Part shown: positions 15,401-22,745 of the stretch, piece after piece
How positions within the stretch are numbered: position 1 is the stretch's first letter
Layout of the letters: every line of letters starts with the position of its first letter
NCBI GenBank assembly: GCA_964583095.1
Contig: CAZOVB010000005.1
Location: forward strand, 67,049 to 131,048
Length of the DNA stretch: 64,000 bases
Direction of reading: 5' to 3'
Source: CAZOVB01 sp964583095
Lineage (GTDB): Bacteria; Planctomycetota; Phycisphaerae; SM23-33
Notes under the pieces: generated by a model
Told to the model about the DNA's origin: nothing
Seen by the model: the letters and a program-made list of their open reading frames with translations, nothing else
Database searches by the model: none
Made by a program: the position numbers and the translations under genes

Positions 15401-17593
15401 TCAACCAACTGCGCTGCGGTTGCGATTGGCGACGACGGCTTCGATGACCAGCAGAACGATGACCCCGGCGGCCAGCAGGTCCCACCAGTTTCTTCCGACG
15501 GTGTCAGCTGCGGCGGCAGCGTGCACCTGCTGGACGCTTTGCCCGGCATAGACGCGATTCAGGCCTCCGAGGCGAAGATTCTCGACGAGAGCCTCGGGTT
15601 CCACCCGAGCCAGCTGCCCCTCTCCGGGCGGGGAGTGGATGGCAAAGGCCCCTTCGTCAGCGACCTGTTTTTGCGGATCGAGCAGCTTCCACCGGTACAG
15701 GCCCGGCTGGTCGGTGCGGTCGAAGACGGCAAGAGGACCTTCGGGGCCGGGCTGGACACCCAGCACGATTTCCTGAGAAGACTCTTCACCCCTCGCCGGA
15801 GGCTGAATTGTCAACGAGAGCTCGGCCGTATCGAGATCCTGAACATCCGGACGCACAGTCACCCTCGCACCGGCCGGGTAGGAAGCAGGTTCGCCGCCGG
15901 CGTCCTTGCCCATCAGGGCCAGCCTTGTCATGAGCGGCAGGAAGATCCGTGCCCGCGGCAGGGACGACCAGCGGAACGAAGCCGGCACGGTTATCAGGAC
16001 GGATCTGCCCCTTCCGACCGAGCGGGCCAGGACGATCGGGTCTCCGTTGACCAGTCTCACCAACGGCCGAGACTGAGAGGATACATTGTCATCTTCGAGC
16101 TGAAAGTACCGCTGGACGAGCAGGCGGTCCAGGTACAACTGAGCCCGGGGGTAGAGCCCGGCCAGGACGGGGTGTTTCAAATCGGCCCAGCCCGCCCGGA
16201 CAGCGGGTACGTCCAGTCCCAGGGCGCCGACGGGGCCGGCCAGACGGGCCGGCAGGAGGTCGGCCTGGGCTTCGGGGCCGATGAGTTTCCGGTTGTAGAG
16301 GTCCGGACGGGTGTCGGGACCCAGGAAGAAGACGGCCACATTGCCCCCGGCAACGAAGTCGCGAATCCCCGCAACCTGCTCGGAGGAAAAGTCGGGTACT
16401 TCGCAGAAGAATGCGGCTGAGCAGTCTGCCAGGTCACCCGGAGCGAAGCTGCGGTAGTCGACCTTCCGCGTTTCCACAGGCCTGCGGACCTCCCCCGGTG
16501 ACAGGGCCAATTCCAGGAAAGCCGACGGATCCTGGGAAACATCCGGGGCGGCGGGGCCCTGGACGATCAGGGCCTTGGCCTTGGGAGCGACCTTCAAGGC
16601 CAGCCAGCGCTGATTGTCCTCGGCCAGGGCGTCGTCAGCTGACAGGACAGCCTGAGCCCGATACGTGCCGGCCCGGGGCAATTCCAGGGAGAATTCGATG
16701 GCGGCGTTCGAGCCGTCCTGTCCTCCCGGGGCCAGTTGCACCACCCGCGGGCCATCGATTGTTTCGCTTGCGTCCTTGAGTTCCACCCCGACCGTCACGG
16801 AAGCATCGGAAGAATTTGTCAATCCAACCTTTACGCGAACCGTGGCCCCGGCCACGCTGTGACCCTTCACTTCCAGATCCGAAATGCCTACATTCCGTGC
16901 CGATGGATCCGAGACATCCACCAGCAGTACGTGGACCTCTTCGCCTTGGCCAAGCTCGCGGAGGGCGGTAAGGTCCTCCATCGTGTTGCGCTGGAAGTCG
17001 GTGAGGACATAGACGGCCTTTCTGGAGATATCCGGCTGCGAAGCGAGCAGAGCGATGGCCTGGGAGACCCTGGCAGAAAGCGTATTGGGCTGATGACCGA
17101 CCCGGACCTGCTCCAGCCGGGACCTGAGCAGGTCCATATCCGTTGTCAGGAACTCCGAAACGTACCCGCCACTGGTGGTCATCAGTCCTGCCAGGACGGG
17201 CTGAGGATCGGCAGCAAAAATCTCGCGCGCCTCCTGACGGGCTTTTTCCATGGAAGAGGACCCCGTGCCTGCGGCCATGGAGTAGCTGTTGTCCAGCACG
17301 ACCAGGGCGCCCAAGCGCGGGGCGTCGATCCACCCCCCGGCTGCGTCGCTGATCGGCTGGGCGACCGCCAGGGCCAGCAACCCCAGTACCAGTGCGCGAA
17401 GCAAGAGCAGCAGCCAGTGCTGAACCCGCCTTCGTCGGGCGGTTTTCTCCATGCTCAATTGGAGGAAGCGCAGCGTCGGGAAGGTCACCTCCTTGGCCCG
17501 GACGCTGGAGAGCAGATGCAGCAGGAAGGGCAGGGCGGCCGCGGCGATGCCCAGAAGCAGCAGCGGCTCGGCGAAGCTCAATCCCAGAATCAT
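15401..17593 (-). CDS. BatA/VWA-domain membrane protein
   Basis: A 730-residue membrane protein. Residues 1-80 form a BatA N-terminal region with two membrane segments (PLLLLGIAAAALPFLLHLL and VQHWLLLLLRALVLGLLALAVA). A von Willebrand factor A domain follows (VVLDNSYSMAAGTGSSSM, a MIDAS-like site), then immunoglobulin-like and glutamine-amidotransferase-like regions, and a last membrane helix near the C-terminus. Such proteins pair with MoxR and DUF58 proteins in envelope assembly or stress. ATG at 17593 shares ATGA with the stop of the DUF58 gene, so the two are coupled. Confidence 0.9.
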   Translation of the reverse strand: MILGLSFAEPLLLLGIAAAALPFLLHLLSSVRAKEVTFPTLRFLQLSMEKTARRRRVQHWLLLLLRALVLGLLALAVAQPISDAAGGWIDAPRLGALVVLDNSYSMAAGTGSSSMEKARQEAREIFAADPQPVLAGLMTTSGGYVSEFLTTDMDLLRSRLEQVRVGHQPNTLSARVSQAIALLASQPDISRKAVYVLTDFQRNTMEDLTALRELGQGEEVHVLLVDVSDPSARNVGISDLEVKGHSVAGATVRVKVGLTNSSDASVTVGVELKDASETIDGPRVVQLAPGGQDGSNAAIEFSLELPRAGTYRAQAVLSADDALAEDNQRWLALKVAPKAKALIVQGPAAPDVSQDPSAFLELALSPGEVRRPVETRKVDYRSFAPGDLADCSAAFFCEVPDFSSEQVAGIRDFVAGGNVAVFFLGPDTRPDLYNRKLIGPEAQADLLPARLAGPVGALGLDVPAVRAGWADLKHPVLAGLYPRAQLYLDRLLVQRYFQLEDDNVSSQSRPLVRLVNGDPIVLARSVGRGRSVLITVPASFRWSSLPRARIFLPLMTRLALMGKDAGGEPASYPAGARVTVRPDVQDLDTAELSLTIQPPARGEESSQEIVLGVQPGPEGPLAVFDRTDQPGLYRWKLLDPQKQVADEGAFAIHSPPGEGQLARVEPEALVENLRLGGLNRVYAGQSVQQVHAAAAADTVGRNWWDLLAAGVIVLLVIEAVVANRNRSAVG

Positions 17594-18492
17594 CGGAGCC
17601 TCGCTTTCCGACCGGCAAGGTAGCGAAGCAGCATGCGGTCGTAGGGCTCATCCGTGGTGACCATCTGGTATTCGATGTTGCGCTGGGTGCACTCGCGGCG
17701 GTATTTCTCGATGAACAGGCGAACCTGCCTGCAATATTCCTGGCGGACGTAGCGGGGGTCCACCTGGAGCTTCCGGCCGGTTTCGGCGTCAACGAAGGTG
17801 TGCATGGCTCGGAACGGAAATTCCAGCTCGGCCGGGTCCATCAGGTGCAGAAGAATCACCTGGTGTTTCTTGAAGACGAAGTGTCCCAGGGCCCGGAGGA
17901 TCTGTTCGGGCTGATCGTACAGATCGCTGAGGATGATCACGAGGCTCCGCTTGGGGATCGACTCGGCCAGGGAATGGAATGTCGGGGCGATGTCGGTTTT
18001 CTTGCCGGGTCGAAGGCCCTCCAGGCTGGTGAACATCCTGTCCAGATGGGCCGGCGTGGAAGCGGGAGGCAGTTGGAACCGGATTCCCGAATCGAAGGCG
18101 GTCATGCCCACCGCGTCCTGTTGGCGACACATCAGGTAGGCCAGACAGGCACTGAGGTAACGGCCATAGTCCAGCTTGGTTACCGGCGCAGTGCTGCGGT
18201 AGTCCATGGAGGCAGAGACATCCAGCAGCAGGTAGGCGCGAAGATTGGTTTCCTGCTCGTACTGCTTGATATAGTAGCGGTCGCTGCGACCCCAGGCGAC
18301 CCAGTCCAGATGCCGCAAGTCGTCGCCGGGGACGTACTCGCGGTGTTCGGCAAACTCGACGGAAAAGCCCCGGTGCGGACTTCGATGCAAGCCGGAGATG
18401 AACCCTTCCACGGCCTGTCGAACCAGGAGACTGAGGTTCTCGAGCTTCGCCGCCCGCTCGGGCTGGAAATACAGATAACCTGACTTGGCCAT
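17590..18492 (-). CDS. DUF58 domain protein
   Basis: A 300-residue DUF58 protein with its internal VWA-like fold. Seen: the family signature GDDLRHLDWVAWGRSDRYYIKQYE, followed by LLLDVSASMDY (MIDAS DxSxS) and LVIILSDLYD. These cytoplasmic proteins accompany MoxR ATPases and BatA-type proteins. The frame is open to 18756; the ATG at 18492 gives the conserved N-terminus and lies 2 bases after the rsmD stop. Order rsmD, DUF58, BatA indicates one transcript. The MoxR partner is not adjacent. Confidence 0.92.
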   Translation of the reverse strand: MAKSGYLYFQPERAAKLENLSLLVRQAVEGFISGLHRSPHRGFSVEFAEHREYVPGDDLRHLDWVAWGRSDRYYIKQYEQETNLRAYLLLDVSASMDYRSTAPVTKLDYGRYLSACLAYLMCRQQDAVGMTAFDSGIRFQLPPASTPAHLDRMFTSLEGLRPGKKTDIAPTFHSLAESIPKRSLVIILSDLYDQPEQILRALGHFVFKKHQVILLHLMDPAELEFPFRAMHTFVDAETGRKLQVDPRYVRQEYCRQVRLFIEKYRRECTQRNIEYQMVTTDEPYDRMLLRYLAGRKARLR

Positions 18493-18494
18493 GC

Positions 18495-19076
18495 TCAAGG
18501 CGCTCCGGGTTTCTGCAGGTAGAACAATCCCATGGACCCCTTCCGGCGTCTGCGGACCACCTCCAGCGGCCCGACTTTTTCGGGCAGTTCGAACCTGGGG
18601 GGCATTCGGAGCACGACCAGGCCATCTCCGGCCAGGTGGGAAGCGACCGGGGCAAACAGGGCAGGAACCTTCTCTTCCAGGTCCCATGTGCCCGAGGCGG
18701 CAAAGGGCGGATCGATGAAAACCAGATCCATCGGGCTCTTGAGGGCCCCGAGCCACTGGGGCAGGTGTTTGTGGATGTCGCCAACCCAGACCTCCGCCCG
18801 GTCTTCCATATCCAACTGGTGGATATTGCGCTTCAGGCGGGAAACCACGCGGGGATCTTTCTCGGCCAGGTAGCAGCGATCGGCCCCGCGGGACAGGGCC
18901 TCGAGGCCCATGGTACCGGTTCCGGCATAGAGGTCCAGGACCCGAGCCCCTTCCAGCCAGGCCGAGATGGTATCGAAGAGGGATTTCTTAGCCAGTCCCG
19001 TAAGCGGACGGGTCTGCGAGGAAGAGGGTGGCGAGAGGAGCTTCTGGCCCTTGAATTTTCCGGCCTGGATCTGCAT
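18495..19076 (-). CDS. rsmD: 16S rRNA (guanine(966)-N(2))-methyltransferase
   Basis: A 193-residue RsmD. It methylates G966 of 16S rRNA using S-adenosylmethionine. Seen: N-terminal AGKFKGQKL...TRPL(T)...KKSLFDTI, SAM-binding DLYAGTGTMGLEALSRGA, and the N-methylase motif FIDPPF. ATG at 19076 follows AAGGAAGGTG. Longer upstream reading frame to 19463 is not needed. First gene before the DUF58-BatA pair. Confidence 0.95.
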   Translation of the reverse strand: MQIQAGKFKGQKLLSPPSSSQTRPLTGLAKKSLFDTISAWLEGARVLDLYAGTGTMGLEALSRGADRCYLAEKDPRVVSRLKRNIHQLDMEDRAEVWVGDIHKHLPQWLGALKSPMDLVFIDPPFAASGTWDLEEKVPALFAPVASHLAGDGLVVLRMPPRFELPEKVGPLEVVRRRRKGSMGLFYLQKPGAP

Positions 19077-19211
19077 AGGACACCTTCCTTGAAACGTCCC
19101 GAACCGCTGAAAGTCTCTAAGCGGGAGAGATTGTAACGCGCCCAAGGCCCTGTTGACCATGAAGGAAGTCCAGACCCGGCGCAATTGCCCTGGTAACGGC
19201 GACATGAGCGC

Positions 19212-19330
19212 ACAAAAGAGCCCCGGCACGTGGGCGAGGAACCGGGGCTCAGGGTGTTGACGTCGGTTCCGGGGCTGGGAACCGACCTTGCAGTTGCCGT
19301 TATGTACGGTACTTGCCTTGCAACTGGACA
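19212..19330 (-). ncRNA. Candidate small structured RNA or rsmD leader
   Basis: Read on the minus strand, three hairpins follow each other: CAGTTGC/GCAACTG (19291-19326), GTCGGTTCC/GGAACCGAC with a 7-base loop (19262-19286), and GAGCCCCGG/CCGGGGCTC (19218-19250) followed by TTTTG. The last is a good intrinsic terminator with nothing else to terminate, since no minus-strand gene lies upstream. This suggests a roughly 120-nt independent RNA or a leader attenuator of rsmD. Family not recognised. Confidence 0.35.
19213..19250 (-). terminator. Intrinsic terminator, minus strand
   Basis: Nine-base-pair GC-rich stem (19218-19226 with 19242-19250), 15-base loop, and TTTT directly after the stem in the minus direction. 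Confidence 0.55.
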
Positions 19331-19363
19331 GTACGATTCCCACCGGGCCGGGAGCAAATGTTC

Positions 19364-19392
19364 TTGTTGATTTCCTCAGCAGGGGGCATAAT
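19364..19392 (+). promoter_or_regulatory. Candidate promoter of the lipoprotein/CYTH pair
   Basis: TTGTTG (19364-19369), 17-base spacer, CATAAT (19387-19392). The ATG at 19402 is 9 bases after the -10, so the mRNA would have almost no leader; there is no Shine-Dalgarno sequence. Confidence 0.45.
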
Positions 19393-19401
19393 CTGACCCA
19401 T

Positions 19402-20166
19402 ATGAAACCACTGTCCTTCGCTTCATTGATCTGCCTGACGCTCTTAGCTGCGGGGTGCGCCAACCATACCCGCCCGCTGGTCGACCTGACGCCTGCCCAG
19501 CCGGAGGCCCGACACTTCCAGGCCGTCTGGGCCGCAAGTATCGATACCCTCCGCGACTATGGCTTCGAGATCCAGCGCAAGGACCGCCGGGCCGGGATAA
19601 TCGTCACCGAACCGATGGTCTCGGCCTACCCCACCGAACTGTGGCGGAAGGACGTCACCGGGCCGGTGCAGCAGGCCGAAAGTGCCATCCACAAGATCTA
19701 CCGCTCAGCCGTCGTCGAGATCCAGCCCGGGAAGCGCGAAGGAACCTTCCAGGCGCGAACACGCGTGCTGGCTGGAAGGTCCGAGGAACCTTCGCCCCAG
19801 GTGACCCACGCCTCCCAGATCGCCCAGGTCTACACCGGAACCGCACCCAGAACCTACGAGGATCTCCATCTGGATCCCGGGGCAGACCAGGCTCTGGTGG
19901 CCCTGCCCGAAGATGCCCAGGCCTCGATTCGCGTTCCCCTGTCCCAACAGAGACTCCGGATGCACAACGTGGCGGAACTGGGTCGCGACGTACAGCTCGA
20001 AGCCCGCATCAACTCCGATATCCGAAAGGCCGCAGCCGGAAACTACGCCCGGATGGACGCGATGAGTTCGGAGCAAACGCCCCAGGACCCGTCGAAGTTG
20101 CAGCAGCAAGAGGGGGCGGTCGAAGTCGAACCGTCTCAGGACCAGACGGCCGACGAGGATGCATAA
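19402..20166 (+). CDS. Lipoprotein of unknown function
   Basis: A 254-residue predicted lipoprotein. The ATG at 19402 opens a signal peptide ending in lipobox LAAGC (Cys at residue 18), so it is membrane-anchored in the periplasm or outer membrane. A domain at about 30-130 resembles the planctomycete pattern of a folded alpha/beta unit with WAASIDTLRDYGFEIQRKDRRAGIIVTEP. The C-terminal third is Gln/Glu-rich and probably flexible. The last 8 bases overlap the next gene, so they are cotranscribed. Function unknown. Confidence 0.82.
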   Translation: MKPLSFASLICLTLLAAGCANHTRPLVDLTPAQPEARHFQAVWAASIDTLRDYGFEIQRKDRRAGIIVTEPMVSAYPTELWRKDVTGPVQQAESAIHKIYRSAVVEIQPGKREGTFQARTRVLAGRSEEPSPQVTHASQIAQVYTGTAPRTYEDLHLDPGADQALVALPEDAQASIRVPLSQQRLRMHNVAELGRDVQLEARINSDIRKAAAGNYARMDAMSSEQTPQDPSKLQQQEGAVEVEPSQDQTADEDA

Positions 20167-20689
20167 AAACGTCGAGATCAAGGCCCGCTGCCGCGATCTG
20201 GAAGCTCTTCGCAGAAAGCTTGAAGGGTGCGGGGCCGTTGCAGTCGGAACCGATCATCAGAAGGATACGTACTTTCACACCTCGACCGGTCGCCTCAAAC
20301 TCCGCGAAGGCAACATTGAACGCGCCCTGATCCACTACGTCAGGCCCGATCAGGCGGGCCCCAAGACCGCCGGCGTCCACCTTCTAAAGCTCGGTGCCGA
20401 CCAGTGCAGCCCGCTGCGGGATCTGCTCAGCCAGGCCCTGGGCCAAAGCCATCAGGTCTCCAAGAGGCGAGAGATTTACTTCTGCGACAACGTCAAAATT
20501 CACCTGGACCAGGTTCAGGGACTGGGCCGGTTCGTGGAAATCGAAGCCATCGATGAGCAAGGAACTCTGACGGTCGAACAACTCTCCGAACAATGCAGGG
20601 AGATGATGACCGCCCTTGGCATCACACGGCAAGAACTGCTCACCCACTCCTACAGCGACATGCTCGACGACAGTTTGCGCCCCAACTGA
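20159..20689 (+). CDS. CYTH-domain protein, class IV adenylate cyclase-like
   Basis: A 176-residue CYTH protein. Members act on triphosphates inside a beta-barrel tunnel: class IV adenylate cyclase (CyaB), thiamine triphosphatase or tripolyphosphatase. Seen: N-terminal VEIKAR (the ExExK-type signature in short form), DTYFHTSTGRLKLRE, a Lys/Arg-rich central strand, and FVEIEAI. The GRLKLRE pattern is close to the CyaB group. ATG at 20159 overlaps the lipoprotein stop by 8 bases. It converges on the next gene with a 1-base gap. Cyclase versus phosphatase activity is undecided. Confidence 0.85.
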   Translation: MHKNVEIKARCRDLEALRRKLEGCGAVAVGTDHQKDTYFHTSTGRLKLREGNIERALIHYVRPDQAGPKTAGVHLLKLGADQCSPLRDLLSQALGQSHQVSKRREIYFCDNVKIHLDQVQGLGRFVEIEAIDEQGTLTVEQLSEQCREMMTALGITRQELLTHSYSDMLDDSLRPN

Positions 20690-20690
20690 A

Positions 20691-22031
20691 CTACTCCTCC
20701 AGCTCCAGTTGCCCAAGAAGCCTGGCAGCTTTCGGGGCCGAGGGCGTGTCACGGTACTCTTGGAGCACCATGTTGGCGTAGCGGCGGGCCTGCTGGACAA
20801 ACCCATTTGCTGCGTAGAGCTGGGCGAGTTTGAGGTAGGAGTTGGCTCTTACCTCCGGGCTCTGGGCTTTCGGCTGGACGATCGGAGCAGGGCCATCCAG
20901 ATCGACCACCTTGTCCTCGATGGTCGGCGGCTCCCAGGCCAGTCGACGCTCGACCGCCTGGGTGGTCTGATCCACAGCCTGTCGCATCTTGCCCAGTTTG
21001 TTGCCCAGGCGCCTCCACTCGGGTAGCAGCGATCGGCCCAGCGCCTGGAGATCGTCTTCCCGATCTTCGAGGCGATCGATCTGCCTCTTGCTCTCCCGGA
21101 CGGCTTCTTCGAAGACCTCATTTCTGCCCGTACCGATCACCACCTGCTGCTGGACGACATCGGTTCCGGTCACTACCGTTCCGGGCGAGTGGGTCACGTA
21201 GCCCGAGCCCCGGATCCACGTGCCGTCATAGTTGACATAGACCCCCGTGGAAGGGTGCCGGCGATAGACGGTCACAACGTGGGGGGCCGAGCGATTGTAC
21301 CATCGATGGGCGTGAAGGAGTCGGATCTGGGCTTCTTCCTCGCTGATCTCATCCTGAACGTCACGGAGGTCGGCCTGGATGGCCAGGATCTGCTGATTCA
21401 ACCGCTGATAGCGTTTTTCCTCGTCGGAGAGTTCTTCCTGGAGCTTTCGGGTAAGCTTTTCCTGACGCTCGTAGGTCTCCTGGACGCCCTGGTAGGCTTT
21501 CTGAAAGATCGGGTCTTCCTGGAAGCTCTGCCGGACGATGCGGATACGGCGAAGGACTCCATTGTCCAGGCGCGGGGGCATGACCTGGCGATCGTACCAG
21601 GCCAGCAGTTGCCCCATGTTGTACAGCAGAGAGGGATCGGTCCGATCACGCAGGACCCCTCGCGAAGACATCTCCAGGGCCAGGGGATACTCGCCCTGCC
21701 GGGCGGCGTAGAAAGAGATCAGACTCAAGGCTGAGGCGTGGTTGGGCTCGATAAGGAGAATCATGCGGGCGGGAGTCAGAGCGACTCTTTCCTGTCCCAG
21801 TTGCAGCGTCCTGACCATATAGGCTTCCAGCAGGGGCAGATGGTAAGGCTGGATCGTCCGGCCCTGGGCAAAGGCCTTGGCGGCTTCCTGAAGTGTCCCG
21901 GCCTGCTCAATTCGGGCGGTCAGCCGGGCCAGTTCTTTTTCGGCCTGGGAAGGCTCAGCCGGCGCCTGGGCCAAGCCCAGCGAAGCGGCCAGCAGCAGCG
22001 TGACGAAAGATGTTTTTGCGATTCCCAACAT
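20691..22031 (-). CDS. Secreted coiled-coil/TPR-like protein, unknown function
   Basis: A 446-residue exported protein. Signal peptide MLGIAKTSFVTLLLAASLGLAQA, then helical repeats (60-180) with TPR-like spacing, a long charged coiled coil (185-245; KLTRKLQEELSDEEKRY), a small beta region rich in Tyr and Val (about 250-300), a second coiled coil (305-360), and two further TPR-like helices at the C-terminus. GGAAAGGAAC precedes the ATG at 22031. Probably periplasmic scaffold. No family recognised; divergent from pabA/trpG. Confidence 0.8.
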   Translation of the reverse strand: MLGIAKTSFVTLLLAASLGLAQAPAEPSQAEKELARLTARIEQAGTLQEAAKAFAQGRTIQPYHLPLLEAYMVRTLQLGQERVALTPARMILLIEPNHASALSLISFYAARQGEYPLALEMSSRGVLRDRTDPSLLYNMGQLLAWYDRQVMPPRLDNGVLRRIRIVRQSFQEDPIFQKAYQGVQETYERQEKLTRKLQEELSDEEKRYQRLNQQILAIQADLRDVQDEISEEEAQIRLLHAHRWYNRSAPHVVTVYRRHPSTGVYVNYDGTWIRGSGYVTHSPGTVVTGTDVVQQQVVIGTGRNEVFEEAVRESKRQIDRLEDREDDLQALGRSLLPEWRRLGNKLGKMRQAVDQTTQAVERRLAWEPPTIEDKVVDLDGPAPIVQPKAQSPEVRANSYLKLAQLYAANGFVQQARRYANMVLQEYRDTPSAPKAARLLGQLELEE

Positions 22032-22124
22032 CTGGTGTTCCTTTCCGGAGGGGGCTGCTAAGACATTCTAGGCTCACGATGGCCCTCAACCCAGGCCGCA
22101 GCGTTTCTTTGGACACAGGGGATC

Positions 22125-22153
22125 TTGACGGGTTAGGCGCCGAAAGCTACGAT
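22125..22153 (+). promoter_or_regulatory. Promoter of the glutamine amidotransferase gene (leaderless)
   Basis: TTGACG (22125-22130, 5 of 6), 17-base spacer, TACGAT (22148-22153, 4 of 6). The ATG at 22160 is 6 bases after the -10, exactly where transcription would start. Confidence 0.6.
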
Positions 22154-22159
22154 TTTGAA

Positions 22160-22735
22160 ATGATTCTTCTCCTGGATAACTACGACAGCTTCACCTACAA
22201 CCTGGTCCAGCGGATCGGCGAGCTCGATCTGGGGCGGGAGATCCGTGTCATCCGCAACGATGTCATGTCTCCCCAGCAGGCCCAGGAAGAGTTCAAGCCT
22301 CGTCACCTGATCGTCTCACCGGGCCCCTGCACCCCCGACGATGCCGGCCTGAGCTGCGATTACGTGCGGCATTTCCATGGGAAGATCCCCATCCTGGGTG
22401 TCTGCCTGGGTCACCAGTCAATCGGGCAGGTTTTCGGCGGAAAGGTCCTCCGGGCCCCGCGAATGATGCATGGGAAGGTTTCAGAGATCCGCCACGACTC
22501 CAAGGGCGTCTACCGATCGCTGCCCAACCCCTTCACCGCCACGCGCTACCACAGCCTGATCGTCGACCCGGAAGGCCTGGATGGGGAGTTCGAAATCACC
22601 GCCTGGTCGGTCGATCAGGAGGAACTGATGGGCCTTCGCAGCAAGACCAATCCCACCGAGGGGGTGCAGTTCCACCCGGAGAGCTTCCTGACCGACGTGG
22701 GCCACACCCTCCTTCGCAACTTCCTGGAAACCTGA
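22160..22735 (+). CDS. pabA: Anthranilate/aminodeoxychorismate synthase, glutamine amidotransferase subunit
   Basis: A 191-residue class I glutamine amidotransferase. It releases ammonia from glutamine for the chorismate-using partner (TrpE or PabB, not in this window). Seen: N-terminal LLLDNYDSFTYNL, oxyanion SPGPCTP, nucleophile Cys in GVCLGHQSIGQ, and HPES near the C-terminus with the catalytic His and Glu. The frame is open from 22010, but the ATG at 22160 gives the family N-terminus and follows a promoter directly. PabA and TrpG cannot be told apart by sequence alone. Convergent with the next gene, 10 bases apart. Confidence 0.93.
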   Translation: MILLLDNYDSFTYNLVQRIGELDLGREIRVIRNDVMSPQQAQEEFKPRHLIVSPGPCTPDDAGLSCDYVRHFHGKIPILGVCLGHQSIGQVFGGKVLRAPRMMHGKVSEIRHDSKGVYRSLPNPFTATRYHSLIVDPEGLDGEFEITAWSVDQEELMGLRSKTNPTEGVQFHPESFLTDVGHTLLRNFLET

Positions 22736-22745
22736 GCAATCAGGG

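Larger units (their letters stand above)
19077..19401. other. Divergent intergenic region with three hairpins
   Basis: No gene seen in 325 bp between rsmD (minus) and a lipoprotein gene (plus). It contains three consecutive perfect stems (19218-19250, 19262-19286, 19291-19326) and a promoter-like pair for the lipoprotein. A TACAAT-like -10 on the minus strand near 19131-19136 may serve rsmD. Confidence 0.5.
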
